From JAIQET01 sp035542575 (GTDB taxonomy: Bacteria > Acidobacteriota > Terriglobia > Terriglobales > Acidobacteriaceae): DNA of 64,000 nucleotides. A model generated the notes under the pieces. The model searched no databases. It saw only the letters and a program-made list of their open reading frames with translations, and was not told where the DNA came from. Both the position numbers and the translations under genes were made by a program. Shown here in pieces: positions 16,342 to 23,991 of the stretch. Position 1 is the first letter of the stretch. Every line of letters begins with the position of its first letter. The stretch lies in the NCBI GenBank assembly GCA_035542575.1, contig DATKLE010000166.1, forward strand, positions 1 through 64,000, written 5' to 3'.

Positions 16342-18015
16342 ATGACGATTCAGACCACGACCGGGGCCCCAGCCGAACCAGTGTCGGGAATCTTCCCTAC
16401 GCTGGTGTACGTGCATGGCAGCGATCAACGCACCATTACCTTGGATCACAGTCCCTTCACCGTGGGTCGGAAGGTTGACAAAGATCTGGTGATCGCCGAT
16501 CCCCGGGTCTCCCGCGACCACGCCCTCATCGTCTCGGAAAACGGCCAGTTCGCGGTGGTGGACCAGGGCAGCAAGCACGGCACCTTCGTCAATGGCGAGC
16601 GCGTGGAACGCCACACGCTGGAGCGCAACGATCGCCTGGAATTCGGCGTCCGCGACGTCGCCTACGTCATCTTCCATCCCCAGCACGCCACCTCCAACAC
16701 CGCCCGCGAGTTTCTCAGCCAGATCTCTGGCATGCAGATCTCCACCGAGACCACCGACCTGGAGAAGCTGACGCTCTTTCTCGAAGCCGCGCGCAAGCTC
16801 AACACCATCGGCGTGCTGGACGAAATCCTGGTTACCCTGCTCGACGCCACCCTCAAACTCACCCGCGCCGAGCGTGGCTACGTCTTTCTGAAAAACGAAG
16901 ACGGCAACTTGCGCCTGGCCGCCGGCCGCAACTCCAAGGGCGAACCCCTGCTCGACGACAAGACCATCTCGCACTCCATTCTCGATGATGCGCTTAAATC
17001 CAACTCAGAGTTTGTCATCACCGATACCAGCGCGTCGCTCGATCTGAAGGCCCGGCAGAGCATCGTCGACTACGATCTGCGCACCGTGATCTGCATCCCC
17101 CTGCGCAAGCCGCAGGTGCAGGCTACGCGCGATCTCGAAGCGGCCGCGCCTTCCGGAGCGGTGGGAGAGGTGATGGGCGCGCTCTACGTGGATTCCCGCT
17201 TCGCCTCGCGCGACATCTCCAGCGTCAGTAACGACATTCTGCGCGCCATCGCGACCGAAGCTGCCTCGCTGATCGAGAACGCCCGCCTGGTGCAGGCCGA
17301 GGAGTCCGCCCGCCGCTATCAGCAGGAGCTGGCCATCGCTGCTTCCATGCAGCAGGGCCTCATGGTCGTCACCATCCCGGAGGTCCCCTTCGCCCGTTTG
17401 GCGGGCAGAAACCTTTCCTGCAAGGAGATTGGCGGTGACTTCTTCGACGCGGTCAACACCGAAGATGGCCTCACGGTGGTGCTGGCCGATGTGAGCGGCA
17501 AAGGGGTTTCCGCCGCCCTGCTAGCCTCGACGCTGCAGGGTATGATCATTTCCCAACTGACTGCCCGCATGCCGCTGCCAGAGATCGTGACCGCGGTGAA
17601 CCGCTTCTTCACCCAAAAACACCTGGGCGAGAAGTACGCCACGGTCATCATCGCCCGCGTCCGGCCGGACGGCGAACTGGAGTACGTCAACTGCGGACAT
17701 GTGCCGCCGCTGGTGGTCTCCAGCCACAAAGTCAACCGTCCCACCCACGGCAACCTGCCCGTCGGCTTGCTGAAGGACGCCACCTACGAAAGCGATCGCG
17801 TCCGCCTCAAGGCGGGAGACCGGCTGGTGCTGGTGACCGACGGGGTGACCGAGGCGGAAAACGCCCGCGGCGAATTTTACGAAGACTGGCGACTGGAGGC
17901 GGTGGCCGCGAAGAGCGAGTCGCTGGACGACATTTTTTCCGACATTGCCACCTTCTGCAGCGGCACGCCGCTGAACGATGACTGCACCGTGGTGGAGCTG
18001 TTGTACACGGGGTAG
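16342..18015 (+). CDS. FHA-GAF-PP2C (SpoIIE/RsbU-type) serine phosphatase
   Basis: 557 residues from ATG 16342; GTG 16318 would add 8 residues and cannot be excluded. An FHA domain (about 12-100; VGRKVDKDLVIADPRVSRDH) binds phosphothreonine. A GAF domain spans about 140-300. The C-terminal PP2C domain starts with EIGGDFFDAV and VVLADVSGKGVSAALLAS, which carry metal-binding Asp residues, and ends with LNDDCTVV. It probably dephosphorylates the STAS protein encoded 136 bp upstream in response to a signal bound by GAF or FHA. No membrane segment is seen. Confidence 0.9.
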   Translation: MTIQTTTGAPAEPVSGIFPTLVYVHGSDQRTITLDHSPFTVGRKVDKDLVIADPRVSRDHALIVSENGQFAVVDQGSKHGTFVNGERVERHTLERNDRLEFGVRDVAYVIFHPQHATSNTAREFLSQISGMQISTETTDLEKLTLFLEAARKLNTIGVLDEILVTLLDATLKLTRAERGYVFLKNEDGNLRLAAGRNSKGEPLLDDKTISHSILDDALKSNSEFVITDTSASLDLKARQSIVDYDLRTVICIPLRKPQVQATRDLEAAAPSGAVGEVMGALYVDSRFASRDISSVSNDILRAIATEAASLIENARLVQAEESARRYQQELAIAASMQQGLMVVTIPEVPFARLAGRNLSCKEIGGDFFDAVNTEDGLTVVLADVSGKGVSAALLASTLQGMIISQLTARMPLPEIVTAVNRFFTQKHLGEKYATVIIARVRPDGELEYVNCGHVPPLVVSSHKVNRPTHGNLPVGLLKDATYESDRVRLKAGDRLVLVTDGVTEAENARGEFYEDWRLEAVAAKSESLDDIFSDIATFCSGTPLNDDCTVVELLYTG

Positions 18016-18115
18016 AAGGGTGCCGAAGTTACTCCCGCGGGTGGACCCACCGGTTCGTGTGTATCCACGTCGTCAATCATTCCCTCGTCCTGCCTGACGT
18101 ATTCTGTCCTCACCC

Positions 18116-19909
18116 ATGAACTTCACCGCGCTCGACTGGACGGCAATCGTCGCCTACCTCGGCATCACCCTAGCCCTGGGGTTGTATTTTCGGCGGCGGT
18201 CGGGGCGGAGCGTGGACGATTACTTCGTCTCCGGGCGTAATGTGTCGTGGTGGCTGGCCGGCACTTCGATGGTGGCGACCACTTTTGCTGCCGACACGCC
18301 CTTGGTCGTCACCGGGCTGGTCTATACGCAGGGGATCGCCGGCAACTGGCTGTGGTGGGCATTTCTGTTGTCGGGGATGATGACGGTGTTTCTGTTTGCC
18401 CGGCTGTGGCGGCGCTCGGGGCTGCTCACCGACGTGCAGTTTGCCGAGATGCGTTACGCGGGCAAGCCAGCGGCGTTTTTGCGGGGATTCCGCGCCGTCT
18501 ATCTCGGACTGCTGATGAATTGCCTCATCCTCGGCTGGGTGACGAAAGCGATGACCAGCATTGTGGCCGTCACTCTGGGCGTGAGCGACCACGCCGCCCT
18601 TGCCATATGCGTCTTCTTCCTGATTCCGTTCACCGGAGTGTACGTGGCCCTGGGCGGGCTTTGGGGCGTGCTGTGGACGGATTTGTTTCAGTTTGCCCTG
18701 AAGATGGCCATTGTGATCGGCGTGGCCTGGTACGCCGTGCTGGCCGCCGGCGGCATGAGCGCGCTCCTCGCCAAGCTGGGCGAGATGCGAAGCGCGTCCG
18801 GGTCGGGGGCGGGCGATGTGACATCGTTTTTCCCGGATTTCTCCCGGCCGATCAGCCAGGAAGCCCTGTGGACTCTGCCAGTGCTGACCTTCCTCGTCAA
18901 CATGGGGCTGCAGTGGTGGGCGTTCTGGTATCCCGGAGCCGAGCCGGGTGGCGGCGGCTACATCGCCCAGCGCATCTTCAGCGCCAAGGATGAGCGCAAC
19001 GGGCTGCTGTCGGTGCTGTGGTTCAACATCGCGCACTACGCGGTGCGGCCGTGGCCGTGGATTCTGACGGCGATGGCGGCGATTGTGCTCTATCCGCACC
19101 TGGAGCATCCCGAGACCGGATACATGCTGGTGGTAAGTCAGCACGTGCCTCCGGCGCTGCGCGGTATTGTGATTGCCGGATTCATGGCGGCGTTCATGTC
19201 CACCATCGCCACCCAGCTCAACTGGGGCGCGTCGTACCTGGTGGCGGATTTCTACCGCCGATTTCTCAAGCGCGACGGCAGCGAGCATCATTACGTACAG
19301 GCGTCGCGGCTGGCCACGGTGCTGCTGGTGATCGCGTCGGCGTATGTTTCGGCGCAGCTGGTTTCGATTCGCTCAGGATGGGAATTTGTTTTGGAGGTGG
19401 GCGCGGGGACGGGCGGCGTCTATCTGCTGCGCTGGTACTGGTGGCGTATCAACGCCTGGAGCGAGATCTCCGCCATGGCCACGGCGATGGTGGTGTCGGT
19501 CTCCTTGTATTGGGCCGCGCCCTTTTCCGGCACCGGCCCGGTGGTATTCGCCAAGAACGCCCTGACCACCACGGTTGTGACCACGCTGGTGTGGGTGGCC
19601 GTCACCCTGCTCACGCCGCCCGAGCCCGAGGCGGTGCTGCTGAACTTCTACCGCAAGGTGCGCCCGCACGTGAGCGGGTGGCAGGCCATCGCCCGCCTCG
19701 CCCCGGAGGTCCCGCCTACGCACGATGTGGGACGCAACCTCGTCTCCTGGGTTCTGGGCTGCGCCATGGTTTATCTGGCGCTGTTTGGCCTGGGACGCGT
19801 CCTGCTGGGCCCGATGTGGAAGGGGATTGGCCTGTTGTTCGCCGCGGGAGTGTTCGCCGCCGCGCTCTACGCCAATCTGGCGCGGCAGGGATGGAAGAGT
19901 GCGGAGTAG
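18116..19909 (+). CDS. Sodium:solute symporter family (SSS) transporter
   Basis: 597 residues and 13-14 predicted helices. The SSS signatures are present: RSVDDYFVSGRNVSWWLAG at the N-terminus, FAADTPLVVTGL, and AGFMAAFMSTIATQLNWGAS in the core. The family imports sugars, amino acids or similar solutes with sodium. The substrate cannot be read. No Shine-Dalgarno sequence is visible; a TATTCT hexamer lies 10 nt before the ATG. A hydrophilic insert near residue 510 separates the last helices. Confidence 0.85.
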   Translation: MNFTALDWTAIVAYLGITLALGLYFRRRSGRSVDDYFVSGRNVSWWLAGTSMVATTFAADTPLVVTGLVYTQGIAGNWLWWAFLLSGMMTVFLFARLWRRSGLLTDVQFAEMRYAGKPAAFLRGFRAVYLGLLMNCLILGWVTKAMTSIVAVTLGVSDHAALAICVFFLIPFTGVYVALGGLWGVLWTDLFQFALKMAIVIGVAWYAVLAAGGMSALLAKLGEMRSASGSGAGDVTSFFPDFSRPISQEALWTLPVLTFLVNMGLQWWAFWYPGAEPGGGGYIAQRIFSAKDERNGLLSVLWFNIAHYAVRPWPWILTAMAAIVLYPHLEHPETGYMLVVSQHVPPALRGIVIAGFMAAFMSTIATQLNWGASYLVADFYRRFLKRDGSEHHYVQASRLATVLLVIASAYVSAQLVSIRSGWEFVLEVGAGTGGVYLLRWYWWRINAWSEISAMATAMVVSVSLYWAAPFSGTGPVVFAKNALTTTVVTTLVWVAVTLLTPPEPEAVLLNFYRKVRPHVSGWQAIARLAPEVPPTHDVGRNLVSWVLGCAMVYLALFGLGRVLLGPMWKGIGLLFAAGVFAAALYANLARQGWKSAE

Positions 19910-20027
19910 TCAAGTCATAAGTGAGGCCCCGGGCGAAGTGCTCTGTGGCCGTTAGTGACTACGGCGCTTTGCGTGCGCCGAACCCATGTCATCTTGGTCA
20001 GTGAGTGTAAACGCGGTTCTTCAACAA

Positions 20028-20423
20028 CTACTGCTTGCACCTGCACCAAGGCGCTTGCTTCGGCTCCCATAACTGGGCAGTCCAATATAGGTCGTTCAGG
20101 AAGAGGCACGCCTTCCCGGTTTTGTATTCCGAGAAGCGGAACTTAAAAGACTGCTGCGGCTTGCCGTCACACAAAACCACAATGCGATGGCTCCCCTTCA
20201 AATCCAGCCCGGTCACGCTGGTACTCTTGTCCTTTGGCCACGCGGCTGGCCTCTGGAAGTCAATCCTGAACGAAAAGTTCCCGGACTTGCAGAACAGTTC
20301 GGGAGTACCTGCTGTGGATGGCGCTTCGTGCGCAATAGGTGCTACGCAGAGTGCCCCCGAAGTATCCTGCGCAACAAGAGCCGTCGAGATGCATAGTAGA
20401 AGCGCAACAATCGAGCTTTTCAT
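20028..20423 (-). CDS. Small exported protein, unknown function
   Basis: 131 residues from ATG 20423, chosen because it begins a clear signal peptide (MKSSIVALLLCISTALVAQ). The mature part has five or more Cys and a Trp-rich end (LYWTAQLWEPKQAPWCRCKQ). I recognise no family. It lies alone, divergent from the lipoprotein at 20586. Confidence 0.55.
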   Translation of the reverse strand: MKSSIVALLLCISTALVAQDTSGALCVAPIAHEAPSTAGTPELFCKSGNFSFRIDFQRPAAWPKDKSTSVTGLDLKGSHRIVVLCDGKPQQSFKFRFSEYKTGKACLFLNDLYWTAQLWEPKQAPWCRCKQ

Positions 20424-20571
20424 GCCCAGAAATTTACGCCGATTTCGCCCGCTTGTCATATAACTGGCGAGAACAAGGCGTTTGCACAAGCTTGCGCCGT
20501 TTGTTCGCGGGGAAGCCGCGTCACTTGAGTGAATCGCGATATTACGCCAACAACCCTCAGGAATTCACGGC

Positions 20572-20577
20572 TAAACT
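20572..20577 (+). promoter_or_regulatory. -10-like hexamer TAAACT, 8 nt before a start codon
   Basis: TAAACT ends 8 nt before the ATG of the lipoprotein gene and no Shine-Dalgarno sequence intervenes. If it is the -10 element, the transcript would be leaderless. No good -35 is visible. Confidence 0.35.
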
Positions 20578-20585
20578 ATGTAGAT

Positions 20586-21041
20586 ATGCAGATACGAACG
20601 GCAGTGGCGCTGCTGCTCTTGTCATTATGCGGATGTAGTGGGGACAAGAATGCCATCCTTGTTCTCGACGATCAATGGGCTGTGAAGCAGGCGCAGGCTG
20701 ATTGCCGGTCCCGTGCAGCGGAGGGTGTACCTCCGTGTATCAGTGATCCAGTCGTGATGATTAGAGACCTTGAGGCACAAACCTCGCTTGCGTTCAAGCG
20801 CGAGCCTGCATGCAGTGGTATGACATTGGTTACCCTGAATTTCTCCAACAATCCATCACAACTCAACTCAAGGCGCACGTGGTGGCTCTTTCTCGAACTC
20901 CTGCGGAGCAACCAACCGGGAGGCTTGCGATACACGCTTTCCAGCCCGCACAGATCCTACTCCGTGCGCGGTCAGGGTGAGCCTAATTCCCTAATAAACC
21001 AAGTCTGTGATCTGGTCAAGAAGGGCCCAATTGTCGAATAG
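20586..21041 (+). CDS. Small lipoprotein, unknown function
   Basis: 151 residues from ATG 20586, which begins a lipoprotein signal (MQIRTAVALLLLSLCGCSG) with a lipobox Cys at 15 or 17. The mature region contains several Cys and ends with LINQVCDLVKKGPIVE. No known domain is recognised. It was probably acylated and anchored in the envelope. Its downstream neighbour is a gene fragment on the other strand. Confidence 0.55.
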   Translation: MQIRTAVALLLLSLCGCSGDKNAILVLDDQWAVKQAQADCRSRAAEGVPPCISDPVVMIRDLEAQTSLAFKREPACSGMTLVTLNFSNNPSQLNSRRTWWLFLELLRSNQPGGLRYTLSSPHRSYSVRGQGEPNSLINQVCDLVKKGPIVE

Positions 21042-21131
21042 GTCAGGAGCGCTGTTCACCCACTCAGAACCCTTCGTGCTGGGTTTGCGAACCATACTGA
21101 ACACCTTGTGGCCGCCGTCCCAGGTCTAGCG

Positions 21132-21374
21132 TTATGCCTCGCTCTCCACCGCCGCTTCGACCACATCCTTGACCAGTTCCTGCCGCGTCTTGGCTGCGCC
21201 ATCGAGGACGCGTACACGGCGCGCCGCGATGTTCACCGGGTCGAGGCGGAGGATTTCCCCGCGGCTGACCTGGATCTGAAAGCGGAACCAGTCGGTGCGG
21301 TACATGCGGCCGGAGGCATAAAACGTGATGCAGGTGGCGATCTGGCCTTCGTAGTTGGTCGCGTTGTAGGTACC
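21132..21374 (-). pseudogene. 5'-truncated copy of the 208-aa gene at 21840
   Basis: The minus strand reads about 80 codons (YNATNYEGQIATCITFYASG to VEAAVESEA, stop at 21134-21132). They match the last 78 codons of the intact gene at 21840-22466 with few amino-acid changes and many third-position changes. The frame is closed on its 5' side by the TAA of the 97-aa gene (21377-21375), directly upstream and in the same frame. No start codon or ribosome site is evident, so it is called a remnant. Confidence 0.75.
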
Positions 21375-21668
21375 TTACCGGACGCGACGCTTTTGAAGTA
21401 TGCGGACGATTGCGGCTGAGGGAAGAACCCCGGCTAGAAACCACGGAAGCATGAATACGAGCGCCCAAGCATGGTATTCAGATGGATCAGCTCCTAGCCA
21501 AACCGGAGACCAATACAGGCAGAATGCAACAACGAAGGGCACGACGACGACCCACAGTCTCCGCAACTGCGGGCACACTGATGCTAATAGCCAAACGACC
21601 GAAACCGAAAGAGCGGCCACCAGAAGCGCGCCCGACCAGATCGATAGTGATTCGATGAGTTCCTTCAT
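21375..21668 (-). CDS. Small membrane protein (97 aa), unknown function
   Basis: 97 residues from ATG 21668, 18 bp after the stop of the small peptide at 21687. Three hydrophobic segments (about 11-30, 37-58 and 66-90) and a basic tail ILQKRRVR suggest a polytopic inner-membrane protein. The family is not recognised. Its stop codon lies directly against a duplicated gene fragment in the same frame, so the region was rearranged and the natural C-terminus may differ. Confidence 0.5.
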   Translation of the reverse strand: MKELIESLSIWSGALLVAALSVSVVWLLASVCPQLRRLWVVVVPFVVAFCLYWSPVWLGADPSEYHAWALVFMLPWFLAGVLPSAAIVRILQKRRVR

Positions 21669-21686
21669 GCCGACTAGCCAGCACTG

Positions 21687-21824
21687 CTAACATTGAGAAC
21701 AAGCGTTTACAGTCATCGACCCTTTTTTGGGGGACTGACGCGGCCACCAATGGCGAGCGTCGACGAGAATAGGCGCTACAAGCGCGACGACACAGACCCC
21801 GATCAGAAGGACCGCAATCAGCAC
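21687..21824 (-). CDS. Small membrane peptide, VDA..WWPR family, copy 2 (45 aa)
   Basis: GTG start (21824-21822), 15 bp after the stop of the 208-aa gene. One hydrophobic segment (MLIAVLLIGVCVVALVAPIL) is followed by VDARHWWPRQSPKKG. It aligns with copy 1 at 133-252. After a run of six A (T at 21723-21728) the frame is shifted one base from copy 1: removing one base would end the peptide at ..QSPKKGR (37 aa) on a TGA equivalent to copy 1's stop. The shift may be real or a sequencing error. No ribosome site is obvious. Confidence 0.55.
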   Translation of the reverse strand: MLIAVLLIGVCVVALVAPILVDARHWWPRQSPKKGSMTVNACSQC

Positions 21825-21839
21825 TGAGGAATTAGTCCG

Positions 21840-22466
21840 TTACGCCTCGCTTTCCACCGCGGCTTCGACCACGTCCTTCACCAACTCCTGTCGCGTCTTG
21901 GCTGCGCTCTCGAGCACACGTACCCGGCGCGCCGCGATGTTGACCGGGTCGAGCCGGAGGATTTCCCCGCGGCTGATCTGGACCTGGAAGCGGAACCAGT
22001 CGGTGCGGTACATGCGGCCGGAGGCGTAAAAAGTTATGCAGGTGGCGATCTGGCCTTCGTAGTCGTCGCCGGTGCAGGAGAACAAGTGTTTGCCGACTTC
22101 GCTGGTCCAGGTGCTGCCGCCGACCAGGGGTTCATTGAGGAAGGCGCGCAGGGAAGGAACTCCCATGGCGAGGCGGCGGAGCTGCACCATCTGTAGCAGC
22201 ACGGAGATCCTGGCCAGGTTGGTGACTGCGATCTGCGCCTGGCGGGAGGAGAGCTTCTCCATCTTGATGTGCAGTTCGGGGGACCACTGGCGCTCGAACT
22301 CCTCGCGCGCCAGGGCCAGGCTCTTGTCGCTGGCCTCGGCGTAGCGCAGGGTGGCGCGGGCCAGCACGATGCTGAGAATGGTGGTGGTGACAGTGGCAAT
22401 CAGGGGAATGTACTCAACGATCACGCTAACCGGGATACTGTGCTGACTGAACCATTGCATGTTCAT
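21840..22466 (-). CDS. Membrane-anchored protein, unknown function (208 aa)
   Basis: 208 residues from ATG 22466 (an in-frame ATG 6 bp downstream also fits). One transmembrane helix (about 16-40, VIVEYIPLIATVTTTILSIV) is followed by a coiled-coil-like stretch (YAEASDKSLALAREEFERQW) and a soluble domain of about 140 residues rich in Arg. The C-terminus RQELVKDVVEAAVESEA is charged. No family is recognised. Its last 78 codons are duplicated at 21132-21374, and a small membrane peptide gene follows. Confidence 0.65.
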   Translation of the reverse strand: MNMQWFSQHSIPVSVIVEYIPLIATVTTTILSIVLARATLRYAEASDKSLALAREEFERQWSPELHIKMEKLSSRQAQIAVTNLARISVLLQMVQLRRLAMGVPSLRAFLNEPLVGGSTWTSEVGKHLFSCTGDDYEGQIATCITFYASGRMYRTDWFRFQVQISRGEILRLDPVNIAARRVRVLESAAKTRQELVKDVVEAAVESEA

Positions 22467-22477
22467 CGCAGACTAGT

Positions 22478-22521
22478 CCCCCTCGCAGTCGAGACCCGAT
22501 GGCACAAGTCTAGCGAGGGGG
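22478..22521. repeat. Inverted repeat between cfa-like gene and 208-aa gene
   Basis: CCCCCTCGC (22478-22486) and GCGAGGGGG (22513-22521) form a perfect 9-bp stem around 26 bases. There is no T-run, so it is a doubtful terminator; it lies between two minus-strand genes. Confidence 0.35.
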
Positions 22522-22584
22522 GGCGGAGCCGCACAGTTGTCGAAAGGTCTAGGCTCACAGGCAGGAGTTGGTCTAAGCCTATCG

Positions 22585-23895
22585 TTACTTGAGCGCCCGC
22601 TCCTGGTACCAATCCCTCCGTGTCAAGGGCAGCCTCGTTCCCCCGTTGTCGCTCTTAACCAACAGGGATTGATACACATCCAGCCGCCCGTTCCGGAAGT
22701 AATGGGCCGACCCGGCCATGTATAGCCGCCAGATGCGGTATTTAATCTCCCCCGCCACCCGGCGCGCCTGCTCGGCGTGATTTTCCAGACGGCGCACCCA
22801 ATGGCGCAAGGTCAGGGCGTAATGCTCGCGCAGGTTCTCCACATCACACACTTCAAATCCCGCCCCTTCGGCGGCCTGCAACGTGGTGCCAATTGGCACC
22901 AGGTCCCCGTCGGGGAAGACGTAAACGTCGGTAAACGTGGGCTGGTCGGGCAGAGGGCGATTGCCGGCGCGGCCAATCCCGTGGTTGAGGAAGACTCCGC
23001 CGGGGCGCAGCAGGCGGAAGACCCGGCTGAAGTATTCCGGCAACCGGGACTCTCCCACATGCTCCACCATGCCGACGCTGACCACTTTGTCGTATGCGCC
23101 GGGTTCGTCGAGTTCCCGGTAGTCGAGCAGCCGGACCTGGCAGCGGTCGGATAGACTGGCGCGCCGGATGCGCTCAGTCGCGAACTCCAGTTGTGGCTGG
23201 CTCAGGGTGATGCCCAGCGCGTGAACGCCATACTCACGCGCGGCATGCAGGACCAGGCCGCCCCAGCCGCAGCCGATGTCGAGCAACCGCTCACCGGCCT
23301 GCAGGCGCAGTTTGCGGCAGAGATAGTCCAGCTTGTCGGTCTGTGCCGTGTCGAGATCGTTGTCCCGCTCCTTGAAATAGGCGCAGGAGTACACCAGGTT
23401 CTGGTCGAGCCAGAGTTGGTAAAACTCGTTCGAGACGTCATAGTGGTAGGTGACTGCCTGGCGGTCGCGCTCGCGGGAGTGCAATCGCCCATGCAGCTTG
23501 CTCAGAGGGCGAAGCGCGGGGAAAGAGCCCCGGGACGGCAATCCCAGCAACAAACTGCTCAGCCGCAGCTTCTCCTTCGCGTTCCACTCCTTGCCCAGGA
23601 AGTAATCGGCAAGAGGAAAGACGCCGGCGATATCGCCTTCAATGTCAAAGTCGCCGTAGATGTAAGCCTCTGCGAGCGCTAGCTGGGTACGCGGTGACAG
23701 GGCTGCGCGCAACGCGCCCGGGTGATTGATTCGCCAGGTGAAGCGCGAGAACTGGTCAGTCTCCGGGGCCCAGCGTGACGCGTCCCACAGCTCCACTGTG
23801 AAATCCCGCGGGTGGTAATCGCGCAGCAGTTCCTGCAGGAAGTGAAGGGTCTTGTGCGCAATCGGATCGGTGAGATTCCAGGCCCTTAGTCCCAT
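22585..23895 (-). CDS. Cyclopropane-fatty-acyl-phospholipid synthase family methyltransferase
   Basis: 436 residues, ATG behind GGAGGTG. The N-terminal lipid-binding part (about 1-150) includes ALAEAYIYGDFDIEGD. The SAM-binding motif LLDIGCGWGGLVLHAA lies at about 205-220, then GITLSQPQ and VSVGMVEHVGE as in Cfa enzymes. Members add a methylene group from SAM across double bonds of membrane phospholipids. The family also includes mycolic-acid-type enzymes, so the exact product is not certain. Confidence 0.88.
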   Translation of the reverse strand: MGLRAWNLTDPIAHKTLHFLQELLRDYHPRDFTVELWDASRWAPETDQFSRFTWRINHPGALRAALSPRTQLALAEAYIYGDFDIEGDIAGVFPLADYFLGKEWNAKEKLRLSSLLLGLPSRGSFPALRPLSKLHGRLHSRERDRQAVTYHYDVSNEFYQLWLDQNLVYSCAYFKERDNDLDTAQTDKLDYLCRKLRLQAGERLLDIGCGWGGLVLHAAREYGVHALGITLSQPQLEFATERIRRASLSDRCQVRLLDYRELDEPGAYDKVVSVGMVEHVGESRLPEYFSRVFRLLRPGGVFLNHGIGRAGNRPLPDQPTFTDVYVFPDGDLVPIGTTLQAAEGAGFEVCDVENLREHYALTLRHWVRRLENHAEQARRVAGEIKYRIWRLYMAGSAHYFRNGRLDVYQSLLVKSDNGGTRLPLTRRDWYQERALK

Positions 23896-23991
23896 ACATT
23901 CACCTCCAGGCAGCAGCGAGGTGCCAAGGCAACAAGGTGGGGTCGTGGCCGCAGGGCAGCCAGCAGAGCCCCGGCGCTGCGTTTCAGGAGC

